Below are positions 53,237-63,761 of a DNA stretch of 64,000 bases, piece after piece. The stretch's first letter is position 1; every line of letters starts with the position of its first letter. The DNA is from Akebia trifoliata (taxonomy: Eukaryota > Streptophyta > Magnoliopsida > Ranunculales > Lardizabalaceae), in contig CM030718.1 in assembly GCA_017979445.1 (NCBI GenBank), positions 26,779,021 to 26,843,020 on the forward strand, in the 5' to 3' direction. The notes under the pieces were generated by a model that saw nothing but the letters and a program-made list of their open reading frames with translations, was not told where the DNA came from and made no database searches. The translations under genes and the position numbers were made by a program.

Positions 53237-53926
53237 AGCCTTTTTTTTTTTTTATCTGTCTATTAATAAAGACCATGGACAAAAGGGCATGCTATCCATT
53301 TGAAATTTGGAACATCTCAAATATTATCAACATGTGAAGGGGCTACGAAAAAAAAAAGAGGTAAAATACAGGTGAATAAACCTTTGTAATATTTAGAGAG
53401 AGTGTTAATTTTTAATTGGGGTGATAAATTAATTTAAGAAATGGGGTGCAATAAGTTAAAATTGGGGTGCCAATGGAAATTTTTTTTCTTCTTGTTCTTC
53501 TAATTGGAGTATAATAAATAAAAGTCGAACCGTCAATAGCAATACTCGATTTTAATTTTTAATTTTTTAATGAGTTTTGTTACGGATCTCAAGCGTGTTT
53601 TTTTTTTTTTTTTTTACACGGTGGATGACCTCAGTAAGACCTTTTTTACCCCTACATATGAATGTGATATGACACCATACATATGGTTTCGTCTTTTATC
53701 ATAAATACAGATGCATGGGATGTAGATGCAATATGTCTAAGGAGGTGGTCATGTAATGAAGGAGACTTCGCCCATAATGTAGTTATTAAACTGTCAACCC
53801 AATTCAAGTTCATTAGATGTTCCTCGAGATTACCATTAGATGTTCTTTATTATTAATAATCTGATTGAATCCAAGTCTTGACATGAGCCAAATTATAAAG
53901 GGATAAAATCGTCTCCCATCTGGATT
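53237..53926. other. Spacer with MITE end fragments
   Basis: AATTGGGGTGATAAATTAA and AATTGGGGTGCCAATGGAAA at about 53,415-53,485 look like ends of a TTGGCACCCCAA MITE type. No gene. Confidence 0.4.
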
Positions 53927-53941
53927 ATTCATTCGCAACAT

Positions 53942-54025
53942 TTTTTATTTATTTATTAGAAGGGTATCTGGGCCAGCTTGTGCGCACTAACTATTCTCTC
54001 CTCCCCGAACAAGGCTTGCGAAATA
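53942..54025 (-). mobile_element. Short SINE-like retroposon with perfect 15-bp TSD
   Basis: Flanked by identical ATTCATTCGCAACAT at 53,927-53,941 and 54,026-54,040. On the minus strand the 84-bp insert runs from TATTTCGCAAGCC through GCGCACAAGCTGGCCCAG to an A-rich tail TTCTAATAAATAAATAAAAA. The GCGCACAAGCTGGCCC motif is common in plant SINE 3' regions. No Pol III promoter is left, so it is 5'-truncated. Confidence 0.82.
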
Positions 54026-54043
54026 ATTCATTCGCAACATCAA

Positions 54044-54460
54044 CATGCATCCCAAGGCAGAACACGTGACATCATTTTAAAAGAACTCTATCTTATTAGG
54101 AAAGAATCATTTTTATGCAATTACTAATTTAGATAAAGAATAGTTGGATTAATTTAGATTAGGATTTTTATTAGGATTTTTCAATTTAAAGGCCTTGAAG
54201 CCATTGTAAAGGTGAGAGGAAAAAACAGAGGGAAGAGGAGTCGGAGGTGGGGAGGTCATGTAATGATTTCTGATTTATAGTGAAATAGCTCATCGAGTTC
54301 ATGGACATAGGCATGTTTGTTGAATCACGTAAAAAATTATTGTCTTCTCTATTTTTCTATGTTCTTTCTATTATTTTGTAGATTTAATGATAAAATCGTG
54401 ATCGATGTCTATTGATCACAAAATCGACTTCTACAATTAGCACCGTACGTGGGAATGAAG
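54044..54460 (+). mobile_element. Decayed LTR with primer-binding-site trace
   Basis: TTTTTATTAGGATTTTTCAA, GGCCTTGAAGCCATTGTAAAGG and CT-rich sequence followed by ACAATTAGCACCGTACGTGGGA (54,433-54,454) resemble the end of a plant LTR and the usual ATTGGCGCCGTnnGTGGGA junction of Ty3/gypsy-type elements, with substitutions. No gag-pol and no second LTR were found nearby, so this is a remnant. Confidence 0.4.
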
Positions 54461-55313
54461 AGGAAAAATCATGAGAAATCATATGATATGATAGGGGTCT
54501 CAATCAAAAGTAGGGGTTGTCATGAATATTGGCTCTTACGGGTTTAGGGTTTGAGATTTGTTCTATTTTGTAGAGGGGAAAATCACGACTAGATCAGGAA
54601 AGAGAGAAAACCGAGAGAAGAGAATCATGGATCAAAGGCGAGAATGAATTCGTTGGGTTATAGTTTATTTGATTTTTCTAAGTTGCAAAAGGGAGTTCGA
54701 AAAAAAGAAAACACGGTAGAGATGAATGGTCCATCATTTTACATGGTTTGGGGGATTTCGGATTAAGGAATGGATGAAGGGATGTCGCCCAAAAAAGCCA
54801 AGGGGAGAAGAGAGAGTGTTCTTCGTTCCACAAAAAGAAAAAGGGAAATTAAGAGAGGGTGAAATCGTGGCTGGCCGAAAGTGTAAGAAGGGGAAGGGGT
54901 TGAGAGAGGGAAGTCGAGAGTGGCAGGAGAGTAAGAAGAGGGGAGTTGTGCTAGTTTAGAGGCTCGGTAAGAAAGAAAGAGACATGCATAAAGTGAGAGA
55001 AACAGAGAAGAACGTAGCAAGAGATAGAAAATAGAGAAGTTCGAATTCGATTTCGCCATTCTCTTTCAATCAATTTGTGAGATTTGTTCATGATTTTTAC
55101 ATCGGAAATCATGATGAATTTGGTGGATTGTTTAGAATCCAGGAGGATTTCGAGCCTGAATTGTTAAGAATGTTGGATAGATCAAATTTCTCGTAAACAT
55201 GCAATTTGTTGAGTCATTATTTGAAGGTGAAAGGGAGTTTTAGATACTTGAGCTTTGAAATGATTTGCGATCCATAAAGCATAGGAAAACCTCTTTAATT
55301 TAGTCCATCGTTG
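54461..55313. other. Purine-rich upstream region of the 55.3-kb ORF
   Basis: GAGA-rich, possibly a long leader of the ORF that follows. Frames at 54,726 and 54,763 are low-complexity. Confidence 0.35.
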
Positions 55314-55742
55314 ATGGCTGATTTGTACAGACTCTCTGTCACGAATCGTGATGTAGAAAATCGCGGCAACCGTCTATCATATGCCTTTGATGTTGGATTC
55401 TTATCCAGCGCACACCCTCCTGACATGCCTCGTACCATCGATGTAGATGACGAAGAAAACTCTTCTCCCCCTATGAGTTCTGACTCGGAAAGTAACGATT
55501 CATTAGGCGAGTCAAATAGGTGGGCGAATCTGTTTAACAACATTCGAAAGTTCTCGAAATCGTTGTTAAGGAACAAGTTGGCAAAGATGGAGATGCTGAA
55601 GGCGAGGGAGGCTTCGCGTGGGGAAGTTAAAAAGCGGAGAGTGGAATCGGAAGCTGAGATGATCCAGATGTTATTTAAGACACAATTACAGATCACATCG
55701 TTTATTTCAAGAAAGAGTCAAAAGCGGAAGAGAAAACAATAA
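55314..55742 (+). CDS. Unknown 142-residue basic protein, probably nuclear
   Basis: I do not recognise the family. The frame opens at ATG 55,314 (MADLYRLSV) and ends at 55,742. Visible parts: a Ser/Asp/Glu-rich acidic stretch (IDVDDEENSSPPMSSDSESN, about 42-62), then SNRWANLFNNIRKFSKSLLR (67-86), a probable helix KLAKMEMLKAREASRGEVKKRR, ESEAEMIQMLFKTQLQI, and a C-terminal KSQKRKRKQ that looks like a nuclear localisation signal. Codon use and GC content are richer than the surrounding DNA and the composition is that of a real protein. Against it: no splice evidence, no known homologue to mind, and a decayed LTR just upstream. It may be a small nuclear protein, the last exon of a larger gene, or a transposon-borne accessory ORF such as a Myb/SANT-like tail. 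Confidence 0.5.
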   Translation: MADLYRLSVTNRDVENRGNRLSYAFDVGFLSSAHPPDMPRTIDVDDEENSSPPMSSDSESNDSLGESNRWANLFNNIRKFSKSLLRNKLAKMEMLKAREASRGEVKKRRVESEAEMIQMLFKTQLQITSFISRKSQKRKRKQ

Positions 55743-57765
55743 AATTGCTCGGGGCCCAAAACCCCATGTGATCCAAGTTATTTTCCTTTATTGAGTTGAC
55801 CTAGTAAAAGAAAAGTTTGTGGGGCTTAACCGAGCCCAATGTGTCGAATTAAATAAGAAAATGCCAATTCAATAAAAAATCCTCTTATTACACAATGAGG
55901 TTTATTAAATAGTGTATCACACCAAGGCAACATATTGCTTGGGGCTTAATCATGCTGATCCAATTTGTTAGTTGGGTCGTCTTTATAAATAAGGAGAGGA
56001 GACCAACTATAGTGCCAAGGAATTATATTACTCGAGGGTTCGGGGTTCGGGTTAAAGGTCCTACGTGACCTTATTTATTACATGAGTTAACTCAACATAA
56101 AAGTGACATTGAGGGGGGAGCTAAGTGCAAGTTAGTCAAATTTATTTTTTAGGAATTTGACCTATGAAATGCTCTCAAATGCTAACTCTCTCCCACATAT
56201 ATTTGTGTTGGAAAAAATGTACTTTGAATTATTCTTTTTACCAAATTACCATCGGAAGTATAAAATAAAAATAAAAGTAGTATTTTGGATTATTTGTTTT
56301 ACAGAATTATTATCAAAAGCTCACCAATGACATTTTTTTCACTTTAGGAATCATGATCTAAATCAAATTAAACAAAAATTATTTTAAACGTGATCATTGA
56401 CTTTGAAAATGGATGATTAACCAACTCCAAATTTTCAACACAAGGAATTTGGTGTCTCAACAATGTCTCTCAATCTTCAGAACGTATGACTAGGAACTAC
56501 AAGAAAGAAAAAAATACTGCAAAGGATCGATTCCTTGGGATGCAATCCTAAATTTTGCTGACAGTTGAATCGAAAATAAATTTTGTACCCAAATGATAAT
56601 TAAACATACGGAATTGCTTCCAACTTTCGCACGAAAGCAAAAGTTGAAAGCTAGAAACATTCTCAATCACCAAGTAAGATATTTGAGGCTGAGATTAGAG
56701 AAATATGGGCTCTTAAACCCTAGAATATAAAGATTTGAGAGGGGGTGCGACACCATAAGATCATATTAAAGGTATTTATAGGGACCTCGAGCTATTAATC
56801 TTAATATGTGGGGTGTGAAAAAAGATGTCAAATCTATCAATGTGAAAGCATCATACGTGTCACCCATACTTTCCTGCTTTTCCCTTAGCATTAATTATTA
56901 ATCACTCCGTCATGCTAACGGGTAGGAGATACTAGCAAGCTTTAAATGCTCCCTCAACTGTACGATGTCCTGGGTTTTTATTTACCTCACTAGAAAATTA
57001 GTTATATTTGAAATTCCTCCCTTGTTTCATAAAACTTTTAATTACCTCCTAATCGTTTGCCATGAGTTAGTCAAATATAGTCATGTAGCGTTACATGTGG
57101 GAGTATGGGCATGTAATTAATTCTCATAATTACTAAGAAAAAAAATCAAATTGGTGGTACGAGTGAAATTCTTAACAACATCAATTTGAATAGTGAACCA
57201 TTGATTTCTGTAAGAATTTTGTTATAATTAATAATGATAATTTAGAAAAAGAAAAAAAATGTATATTTTAATTTTTAATAAATTTAAGTCGATCACTCGG
57301 TGCCGTTCAAAATAAATTATATCTAGTCAATAAAATTGAATATTGGTCCATTTGAAATCGACTTGTGTTAAATTGACTAAAATGAAAGATACTTAAATAC
57401 ACTCAATTGACATGAATTTTTCAGAGAACCATAGATTTTTCTTCTTCTCGAGATATATAAAAAAAAATTATGATTTTGTCCACATTTCATGTCAGTTGAG
57501 TGTCTTTTTTTCGGCCAGTTTGATATTATTATTTGTAGTTCGACCGACTAATTTGATAAAATTTTAATCTCGTCATCAATTTGATATTTATTTATTTATT
57601 TATTTATTTTTAAATGGTTAAAAATCATGATGAATCATGCTAAATTTAGTGTGGAGCATAAATTCCTTTGGTTAGTGGACCCAAAAGAAGATTTTAAGAA
57701 TCTCAAGGACTCAACTCCACATTTGTTTATCTTTAGGGAGCTATGATAAATATGCCTCCTCAAAT
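55743..57765. other. Intergenic region upstream of CYP77A
   Basis: No gene. GGGGCTTAACCGAGCCC-type and GGGGCTTAATCATGC phrases repeat at 55,750-55,950. A partial MITE with CATAGATTTTTCTTCTTCTCGAGATA is at about 57,400-57,510. Otherwise AT-rich. Confidence 0.4.
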
Positions 57766-57770
57766 TGTTC

Positions 57771-57843
57771 CTATAAACTCTCCATCACCCCCCACAATCC
57801 ATCCTAGCTCTCTCGGTCTCTCTCTCTTTCTCTCTCTCAAAAG
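57771..57843 (+). promoter_or_regulatory. CYP77A TATA box and CT-rich leader
   Basis: CTATAAAC at 57,771-57,778 is a good TATA box 66 nt before the start codon; the leader is (TC)-rich. Confidence 0.6.
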
Positions 57844-59367
57844 ATGGCTTCTTTCTCTCCTACATTAGGCAATCTCTTCTTCCCAACTATAGCCTTCGTT
57901 ATATCAGCTTTGATATTGTTACTCTCTCTCAAAAACAAATCAAAATCAATCAAACTTCCTCCTGGGCCACCTGGATGGCCGGTAGTCGGTAATCTCTTGC
58001 AAGTGGCCCGATCCGGTAAACCGTTCTTCCAATATGTGAGAGATCTACGGCCCAAGTATGGGCCCATCTTCACCTTAAAGATGGGAACCCGAACCATGAT
58101 CATCATCAGTAGTCCCGAATTAGTCCATGAAGCACTCATTGAAAAGGGTCAGGTCTTCTCGACTCGACCCGCAGAGACTCCGACCCGAACCATCTTCAGC
58201 TGTGATAAATTCACGGTTAATTCCGCTGTTTACGGGCCGGTTTGGCGTTCGCTCCGTCGTAACATGGTCCAAGGGATGCTTAGTGCAAGTAGATTGAGGG
58301 AATTCCATAATGTGAGGGAATCTGCCATGGATCGGCTCATCGACCGGATCCGGGTCGAGGCTGAATCGAATAATGGGGCGGTTTGGGTGCTAAAAAATGC
58401 CCGGTTTGCTGTGTTTTGCATCTTATTATCGATGTGTTTCGGTGTGGAAATGGATCAAGAGACAATTGACCGAATCGATCAGCTTATGAAGACGGTTTTG
58501 ATTGTCCTCAGCCCAAGACTCGACGATTATTTACCCTTCTTGGGCCCATTATTCTCCAAGGAACGAAAACGGGTCATGGAGGTCCGAACAGAACAGATCC
58601 AAACTTTAGTCCCCTTCATCGAAAAGCGAAGATCCGCTATAAAAAATCCGGGTTCGGATCCAACCTCAGCCTCATTTGCCTACATCGACACACTCTTCGA
58701 GCTCGAAATCGAAGGCCGGAAATCATACCCTACCCAACCCGAAATAGTTACTCTTTGCTCCGAACTTCTTAATGGTGGGACCGACACGACAGCAACCGCT
58801 ATCGAATGGGCCATCGCCCGATTGATCCAAAACCCAGAAATCCAATCAAAACTCTACAACGAGATCAAGTCAACGGTGGGTGATCGAAAGGTGGACGATA
58901 AGGATGTAGAGAAGATGGAGTACCTGAACGCGTTCGTTAAGGAATTATTACGAAAACACCCTCCTACATACTTATCTCTGACCCATGCAGTGATCCAACC
59001 CGCAACTTTGGCGGGTTATGATATACCCGTAGGTGCAAATGTTGAAATTTTCTTACCACCCATTTCGGAGGATCCGAGACTATGGTCCGACCCAGAATTA
59101 TTTGACCCGGATAGGTTCTTCGGTAAAGAAGAGGCGGATATAACAGGTGTTAAAGTGGTTAAGATGATACCATTTGGGGTGGGTAGGCGGATCTGTCCGG
59201 GTTTGGGTATGGCCATGCTCCATGTCAACTTGATGGTAGCAAGGATGGTTCAGGAGTTCGAGTGGAGTGCACTGTCCTCCCAGCGCACAATAGACTTCAG
59301 CGAGAAATTGGAATTTACTGTGGTGATGAAGAACACTCTCCAAGCTGTTGTCAAGTCGAGGACATAG
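57844..59367 (+). CDS. CYP77A: Cytochrome P450, CYP77A subfamily
   Basis: Single exon, 507 residues, the usual length and intronless structure of CYP77A genes. Characterised members act on fatty acids in the ER: CYP77A4 is an epoxygenase and CYP77A6 an in-chain hydroxylase for cutin monomers; CYP77A19/20 are similar. Residues 10-30 form the N-terminal membrane anchor, followed by the proline hinge KLPPGPPGWPVVGN (37-50). The I-helix motif is GGTDTT (311-316), the K-helix ExxR is E367-R370 (ELLRKHPPTYLSLTHAV, a CYP77-type block), the PERF region is DPDRF (421-425) and the heme loop is PFGVGRRICPG with ligand Cys451. All required residues are present. The ATG follows a TATA box and CT-rich leader and begins the anchor. 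Assignment to CYP77A is by motif blocks from memory; substrate is inferred. AATAAA for polyadenylation is at 59,398. Confidence 0.94.
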   Translation: MASFSPTLGNLFFPTIAFVISALILLLSLKNKSKSIKLPPGPPGWPVVGNLLQVARSGKPFFQYVRDLRPKYGPIFTLKMGTRTMIIISSPELVHEALIEKGQVFSTRPAETPTRTIFSCDKFTVNSAVYGPVWRSLRRNMVQGMLSASRLREFHNVRESAMDRLIDRIRVEAESNNGAVWVLKNARFAVFCILLSMCFGVEMDQETIDRIDQLMKTVLIVLSPRLDDYLPFLGPLFSKERKRVMEVRTEQIQTLVPFIEKRRSAIKNPGSDPTSASFAYIDTLFELEIEGRKSYPTQPEIVTLCSELLNGGTDTTATAIEWAIARLIQNPEIQSKLYNEIKSTVGDRKVDDKDVEKMEYLNAFVKELLRKHPPTYLSLTHAVIQPATLAGYDIPVGANVEIFLPPISEDPRLWSDPELFDPDRFFGKEEADITGVKVVKMIPFGVGRRICPGLGMAMLHVNLMVARMVQEFEWSALSSQRTIDFSEKLEFTVVMKNTLQAVVKSRT

Positions 59368-59736
59368 GTGGTAATAATGGAGTTATTAAGGGGATATAAT
59401 AAAATATTAATAAGTTTTGGTTTGTTTTGTAATTTGACTCTGAAAAATGGGTTTTTTTTTTTTCTTCTTTATTTATTACTTGTTGTTTGATTGCATTTAA
59501 GACTAGGGCGGTGCATTGTTTAGGGTTTTTATTTGGTACTTCTTGGTGTTATTTTATTTATGATTACTCCGTGTTCTCTCTCCATGTTGGAGTGCCACGT
59601 TGCTCAATATTATGATCCACCAAGCGGACTGAACCGGTGCTCAGACCGGACTTTGTAATAAACCAATTCGGATATGATGAAAAGTAGACTTACTAGTTTT
59701 GTAATAAATGTAAAATTAATTTGATCAAATGAATTA
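59368..59736 (+). other. CYP77A 3' flank
   Basis: AATAAAATATT at 59,398-59,408 is a likely poly(A) signal. Nothing else is recognised. Confidence 0.5.
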
Positions 59737-59885
59737 GAATCGTGATAATTTGACGTTCTTTTTGTACGTTTTCTGACTTGGTACTTCACAGAATCATAAA
59801 TCTTTGTCCTTATGTATCCCGAAGTAAAGTATCTACGATTCTATGAAAAGAGCGTACAAAGAAGAGCATCAGATTATCACGACTC
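59737..59885. mobile_element. Mutator-like MITE, TCGTGATAAT-end group
   Basis: A 149-bp foldback from GAATCGTGATAATTTGACG to an end inverting to GAGTCGTGATAATCTGATG; inner TTTTTGTACG / CGTACAAAG and TATGTATCCCGAAGTAAAG. Flanks AATGAATTA and ATTTAATTA match at 7 of 9. Confidence 0.76.
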
Positions 59886-59949
59886 ATTTAATTAGTGTTG
59901 GATCAATTTGATAAGTTTTTAGTTTAGTCATTAGTTCGAATTTTTAAAG

Positions 59950-59999
59950 GAATCGTGTTATACTGACATCCTACAATACTTTCTAGATTATCACAACTC
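59950..59999. mobile_element. Miniature deletion derivative of the same MITE
   Basis: Only about 50 bp: GAATCGTGTTATACTGACATC directly followed by TAGATTATCACAACTC, the two terminal repeats with almost no interior. It lies 65 bp from the full-size copy. Confidence 0.55.
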
Positions 60000-60265
60000 T
60001 ATTAGTATAGTGGTGGAATTCGAATCCAAAAAAAAAAAAATGCACAAATCTAATTGGTGGGTAGGAAATCGAATGTTAACTAATTTGAAGCTAAAGTGGT
60101 TAATTTTTTAATATAAGTCTCATCAATGATGTTATCCTCGTGAATGAGCAGATATAAATGGGTCCAATTCTTGATGAAAATGTTTGCATTTAAGGCTAAG
60201 CTGACTAATTGGGCTGAATTTACAGACATTAATTAGTTCTCAACGACATAGTTCACCAACCACAT
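60000..60265. other. Spacer
   Basis: Nothing recognisable. Confidence 0.35.
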
Positions 60266-60268
60266 TGT

Positions 60269-60483
60269 GCAAGGAGAAGACAAGGAGTAAGCTTAGATTA
60301 TACTCCTGGAGTACTACAAGTCCACAGTTGAGTACTTACTACCAGTCCTGCAAAGAGAATACAGAGTTAGGTTAGACTATACTCCAGGAGTAGTACAAGT
60401 CCAGAGTTGAGTACTGCAAGTCCTGCAAAGAGAAGACAAGGAGCTACGTTAGATTATATTCCTGGAGAACTAAAAGTCCTGCT
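60269..60483. repeat. Imperfect tandem repeat, about 80 bp, 2.5 units
   Basis: The order AGAGAAnACA-GAG, GnTTAGAnTATA, CTCCnGGAGTAnTACAAGTCC, AGTTGAGTACT, AGTCCTGCAA occurs at about 60,269-60,353, 60,353-60,434 and (partial) 60,434-60,483. Confidence 0.7.
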
Positions 60484-60711
60484 CTCTTGATGAGCTGGCA
60501 CTTAGAATTTTACCTATCTTATAGGGCCTGTTTGCCAACAACACCATTTTTTTTTTTTTTTTTTGGGTGTATCGTCCTATATATGATGCGAACTCTTGAA
60601 TCAGATTAGCTTTCATGTTATATTTGTCCAAACATTTGATCTTTGCACGGAGTTAGTTTGTATGCTTTTAATCTATCAAGTCTATTAATATATGTTGTAA
60701 TAATATATCAT

Positions 60712-60890
60712 GTTAACGTGTACCCTTAGGGCACCCGATAAAGTGCAATAAATACACTTTGGGAATTGGTATTTGAATGTCTTTTGGTAAAAATAAAAAA
60801 AAAAAAAAAACTTAAGTGCATTTTCAGTGCAAAAATCCAATTTCCAAAGTTTATTTACTGCACTTAAACTTGTGCCCTTAAGATGTTAAT
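60712..60890. mobile_element. Foldback element, CCTTAGGGCAC ends
   Basis: GTTAACGTGTACCCTTAGGGCAC with AATAAATACACTTTGGGAATTGG faces the inverse of CCAATTTCCAAAGTTTATTTACTGCAC with GTGCCCTTAAGATGTTAAT. This is the intact form of the interrupted element at 36,697-37,084. Confidence 0.65.
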
Positions 60891-61059
60891 AAAATCTATT
60901 TTTTTTATTATCTTTACATGCAATTTCCATGTTAAAATTGTATTCATCTCCTAAAAAAATATGTTTGGATCTTATTCAAAAATAAAATTATAAATCCATG
61001 GGATTGAGTTTCATAATCTATTAAACCCATAAATCAAATCATATTCTATTAAAACTTAA
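60891..61059. other. AT-rich spacer
   Basis: Nothing recognisable. Confidence 0.35.
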
Positions 61060-61252
61060 GAGTAATGATTTTCTGCCCCCCCCGACACACACCCCTTATG
61101 CCCCCATCACAAAATCATAGATCATCTGCCTTGGGATACACATAATCATAAATCTTTTTCTTGTGTATTTGAAGGTAAATGATTTATAGTTGTGTGATGG
61201 GGACGTAGGGGGGGCATGTGTCGGGGGGGGGGGGGTTGACATATTTATTAAG
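61060..61252. mobile_element. Mutator-like MITE with long C and G runs
   Basis: A foldback from GAGTAATGATTTTCTGCC with a nine-C run to a G run of about 13 followed by TTGACATATTTATTA. The inner arms CATCACAAAATCATAGATCA and inverse are those of the group. The matching C and G runs at mirrored positions suggest both arms changed together. Right end approximate. Confidence 0.62.
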
Positions 61253-61509
61253 TGAGATATTGGTGAGTATTCTTTCTACAAGTAAATTAGAATCTTTTTA
61301 AAATTTACTATTGTTGAGACAAATTTACTATTATTTGACTTTTTAAATTATAAAAACCCCTTTGCACAATAATTGGACGATGTTATAAAACTAAATTATC
61401 TAATTAAAATTAATCTGTTAAAATTCTTTTAACTAATAGTTTTCCTTTCAATCAACTTCTAATTTTAAGCAATCAACCGAAACAATAAAGAAAGAGTATT
61501 ACTCTAAAA

Positions 61510-61742
61510 AGTTGTGATAATCTGGCTACCCAAGTGGTACACTCAATCGACTCTCCTGACGTGACAAGTTCAAGAGCCACATATCTATAAGCCTCGAGAT
61601 ACACAATTTTCTCGGGGAACGCATTTTTATGGGGAAGTGCAGTTGTGTATCCCGAGGCTTACATATATGCGACTCCCAAACTTTTCACGTTAGGAGAGTC
61701 GATTAAGTATGCCTTGTGGGGTAGCCACATTATCATGATTTT
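61510..61742. mobile_element. Mutator-like MITE, long-arm member
   Basis: A 233-bp foldback from AGTTGTGATAATCTGGCTACC to an end inverting to AATCATGATAATGTGGCTACC. Arms include CGACTCTCCTGACGTGA, GCCTCGAGATACACAA and their inverses. Flanks ACTCTAAAA and ATTCTAAAA match at 8 of 9. Confidence 0.76.
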
Positions 61743-61751
61743 ATTCTAAAA

Positions 61752-62689
61752 CCTAATTCACATGAGGACGGAGACGGCCACCCTATTTATTGTCCTTTTA
61801 AATCCCCCACAAGTCATGCCTGTCCTAGAGTAGTATGTAGTTGTCACTCTAAATTTTATACTTACTTTCCAAAGCAACATTACAACTAATCATGGGTGTA
61901 GGGCCATAAATTTTGAAATTCTTTAGAGAGTGAGTTTGTGAGGTTCCCATGTTCCATGAAACCGTCGAACACAAGAGTTCAATGATAATAAATTCAATCA
62001 AATACAAAGATTTAAGAGAGAATTTTCTTATTCACATAAAAGTAATTCGGGATTTCACTTAATCCCAGATGACTAATCACACAAAACCTAACGAGGGCAA
62101 TATTATAAATTGGGGATGTTCCCAATACATGTGGGTTCATGTAATTGGTTCATCTAAGAATCTGTGAAATCTCGAATTAACTTTTTAAGAACAAATTTTT
62201 TTTCCTAGATTTAAGTGGTTGTTCGTATTATATTGATGCGGAAAGAAAGTGAAAAAGGGACACGTGACCAGGAAACATATGACCCTAATAAAGTTATAGG
62301 AATGGGTAGATGAGAAATGAAAAAGGTTTATAAGCACTCCATGTTTTGTTGATTATTTGAGATACCCCACTTGTTTAAGAGACGATGAAATACATCTCTT
62401 GGTGTCAGTCTACAATAAATGAAAATTATTTTAATGCCCTCATCTTCAATATCTAGCTAAAAAATCCTTTACTTTCTAAAGGTCCCTCATCATTTATGAT
62501 AGTCAAATTGTAGTTTTGATTTACAACCGACATAGGATTGAGATGGGATGAATTTTTAAGAATTTTGTAAAAATAGTCGTTATGATTATACAAAATTATA
62601 AATTACAGAAATTTATAAGAGAATAAGAACACAATGCAAAATAAGAAAGAAAATATAGACGCAAACACAAAGATTTATGAGATTCACCT
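61752..62689. other. Intergenic AT-rich region
   Basis: No supported gene. Confidence 0.4.
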
Positions 62690-62895
62690 ATTTCTAGGTT
62701 CTGGACGTACGTCCGACTAAAGGATCCAGATGAGCCAGGGCCTAGAAGCAAGGCATATGGGACCCTCTCCCAAGCACATGCAATGCCCGCACATCACATG
62801 CACCAGGTAAGTGAGGGAACGCACTCGCGGGTGGCCCTGAGGAAATATTTCTTACATTGGGTATCGAACACACAACCTACAAACTCTCCTGCGTA
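62690..62895. mobile_element. Probable SINE relative of the 24.2-kb element
   Basis: Contains GCACATGCAATGCCCGCACA, TCACATGCACCAGGTAAGTG, shared with 24,362-24,410, and on the minus strand TGTTCGATACCC as a box B. No tail or target duplication was seen, so the limits are approximate. Confidence 0.5.
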
Positions 62896-63760
62896 TTGGA
62901 TTCAAAATTTTCATTGAGTAAAGGTTATAAAGTAAAACGGTTTCTGTCTCCTCTCCTCCCTTAAATAATTTCCATTAAGTCCCAAAAAAAAATTGGGCAA
63001 GGAGGTACTTGGGAACATGATTCACCATAATCAACGTATTGGGATCTCAATCACAAATTGAATACAAGACACGCCTTTGCACTACAAACCATGAATTAGT
63101 ACGAAACGAACCAATTCGTATGTAGTATAATTCATTTTGGGTTGGTGAAATGCAGCAAATCATGTATCAATCTATCTAAATCAAACAGTTGAGGTTGTTG
63201 AATTTTTCGTTCAATTCAAAGTACTCAATATCAAGGACCATAGATAGAATACAATTCATCATAAGAGAAAAAAGTGATTAAAATAGAAATTGATTTTAAG
63301 ATGAATTTGGCGCATCAAGACTTCAATTAATTCCTCACTTTAATAAGGGGGGCAACAATCAAACACCTTATCTTTCCTTTCTTTTTCATTTTTCTCTCAT
63401 ATAATAAAGAAAAGTAAAGAGTCCTCTTTTTCTTTGTCTCTATTACAACCAAATTTGATCTATTGGTATCATCGGCCCACTCATCCGAGTCAACACGAAA
63501 ATCTTTGAGTCTATTTATCAAATTATCCAAGTCAACTAAATAACCAAGTCGATCCTAAATTTTCTCTGAGTCAATACTAATTCTTTTGAAATATTAAAAA
63601 AATCTTTTTTTAAATATTTATAAATTTAATGGAATATTATTTGACTCGCAAGTTGCCAACTTGACTCAGTTTAAAACTATACGACTATATGTAGCCTTAT
63701 CAGATAATAATGTATATGGAGATAGCATGGGAATGGGTATGGGTGCAGTAAGGTATAACA
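62896..63760. other. Intergenic AT-rich region
   Basis: No supported gene. Confidence 0.4.
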
Positions 63761-63761
63761 A

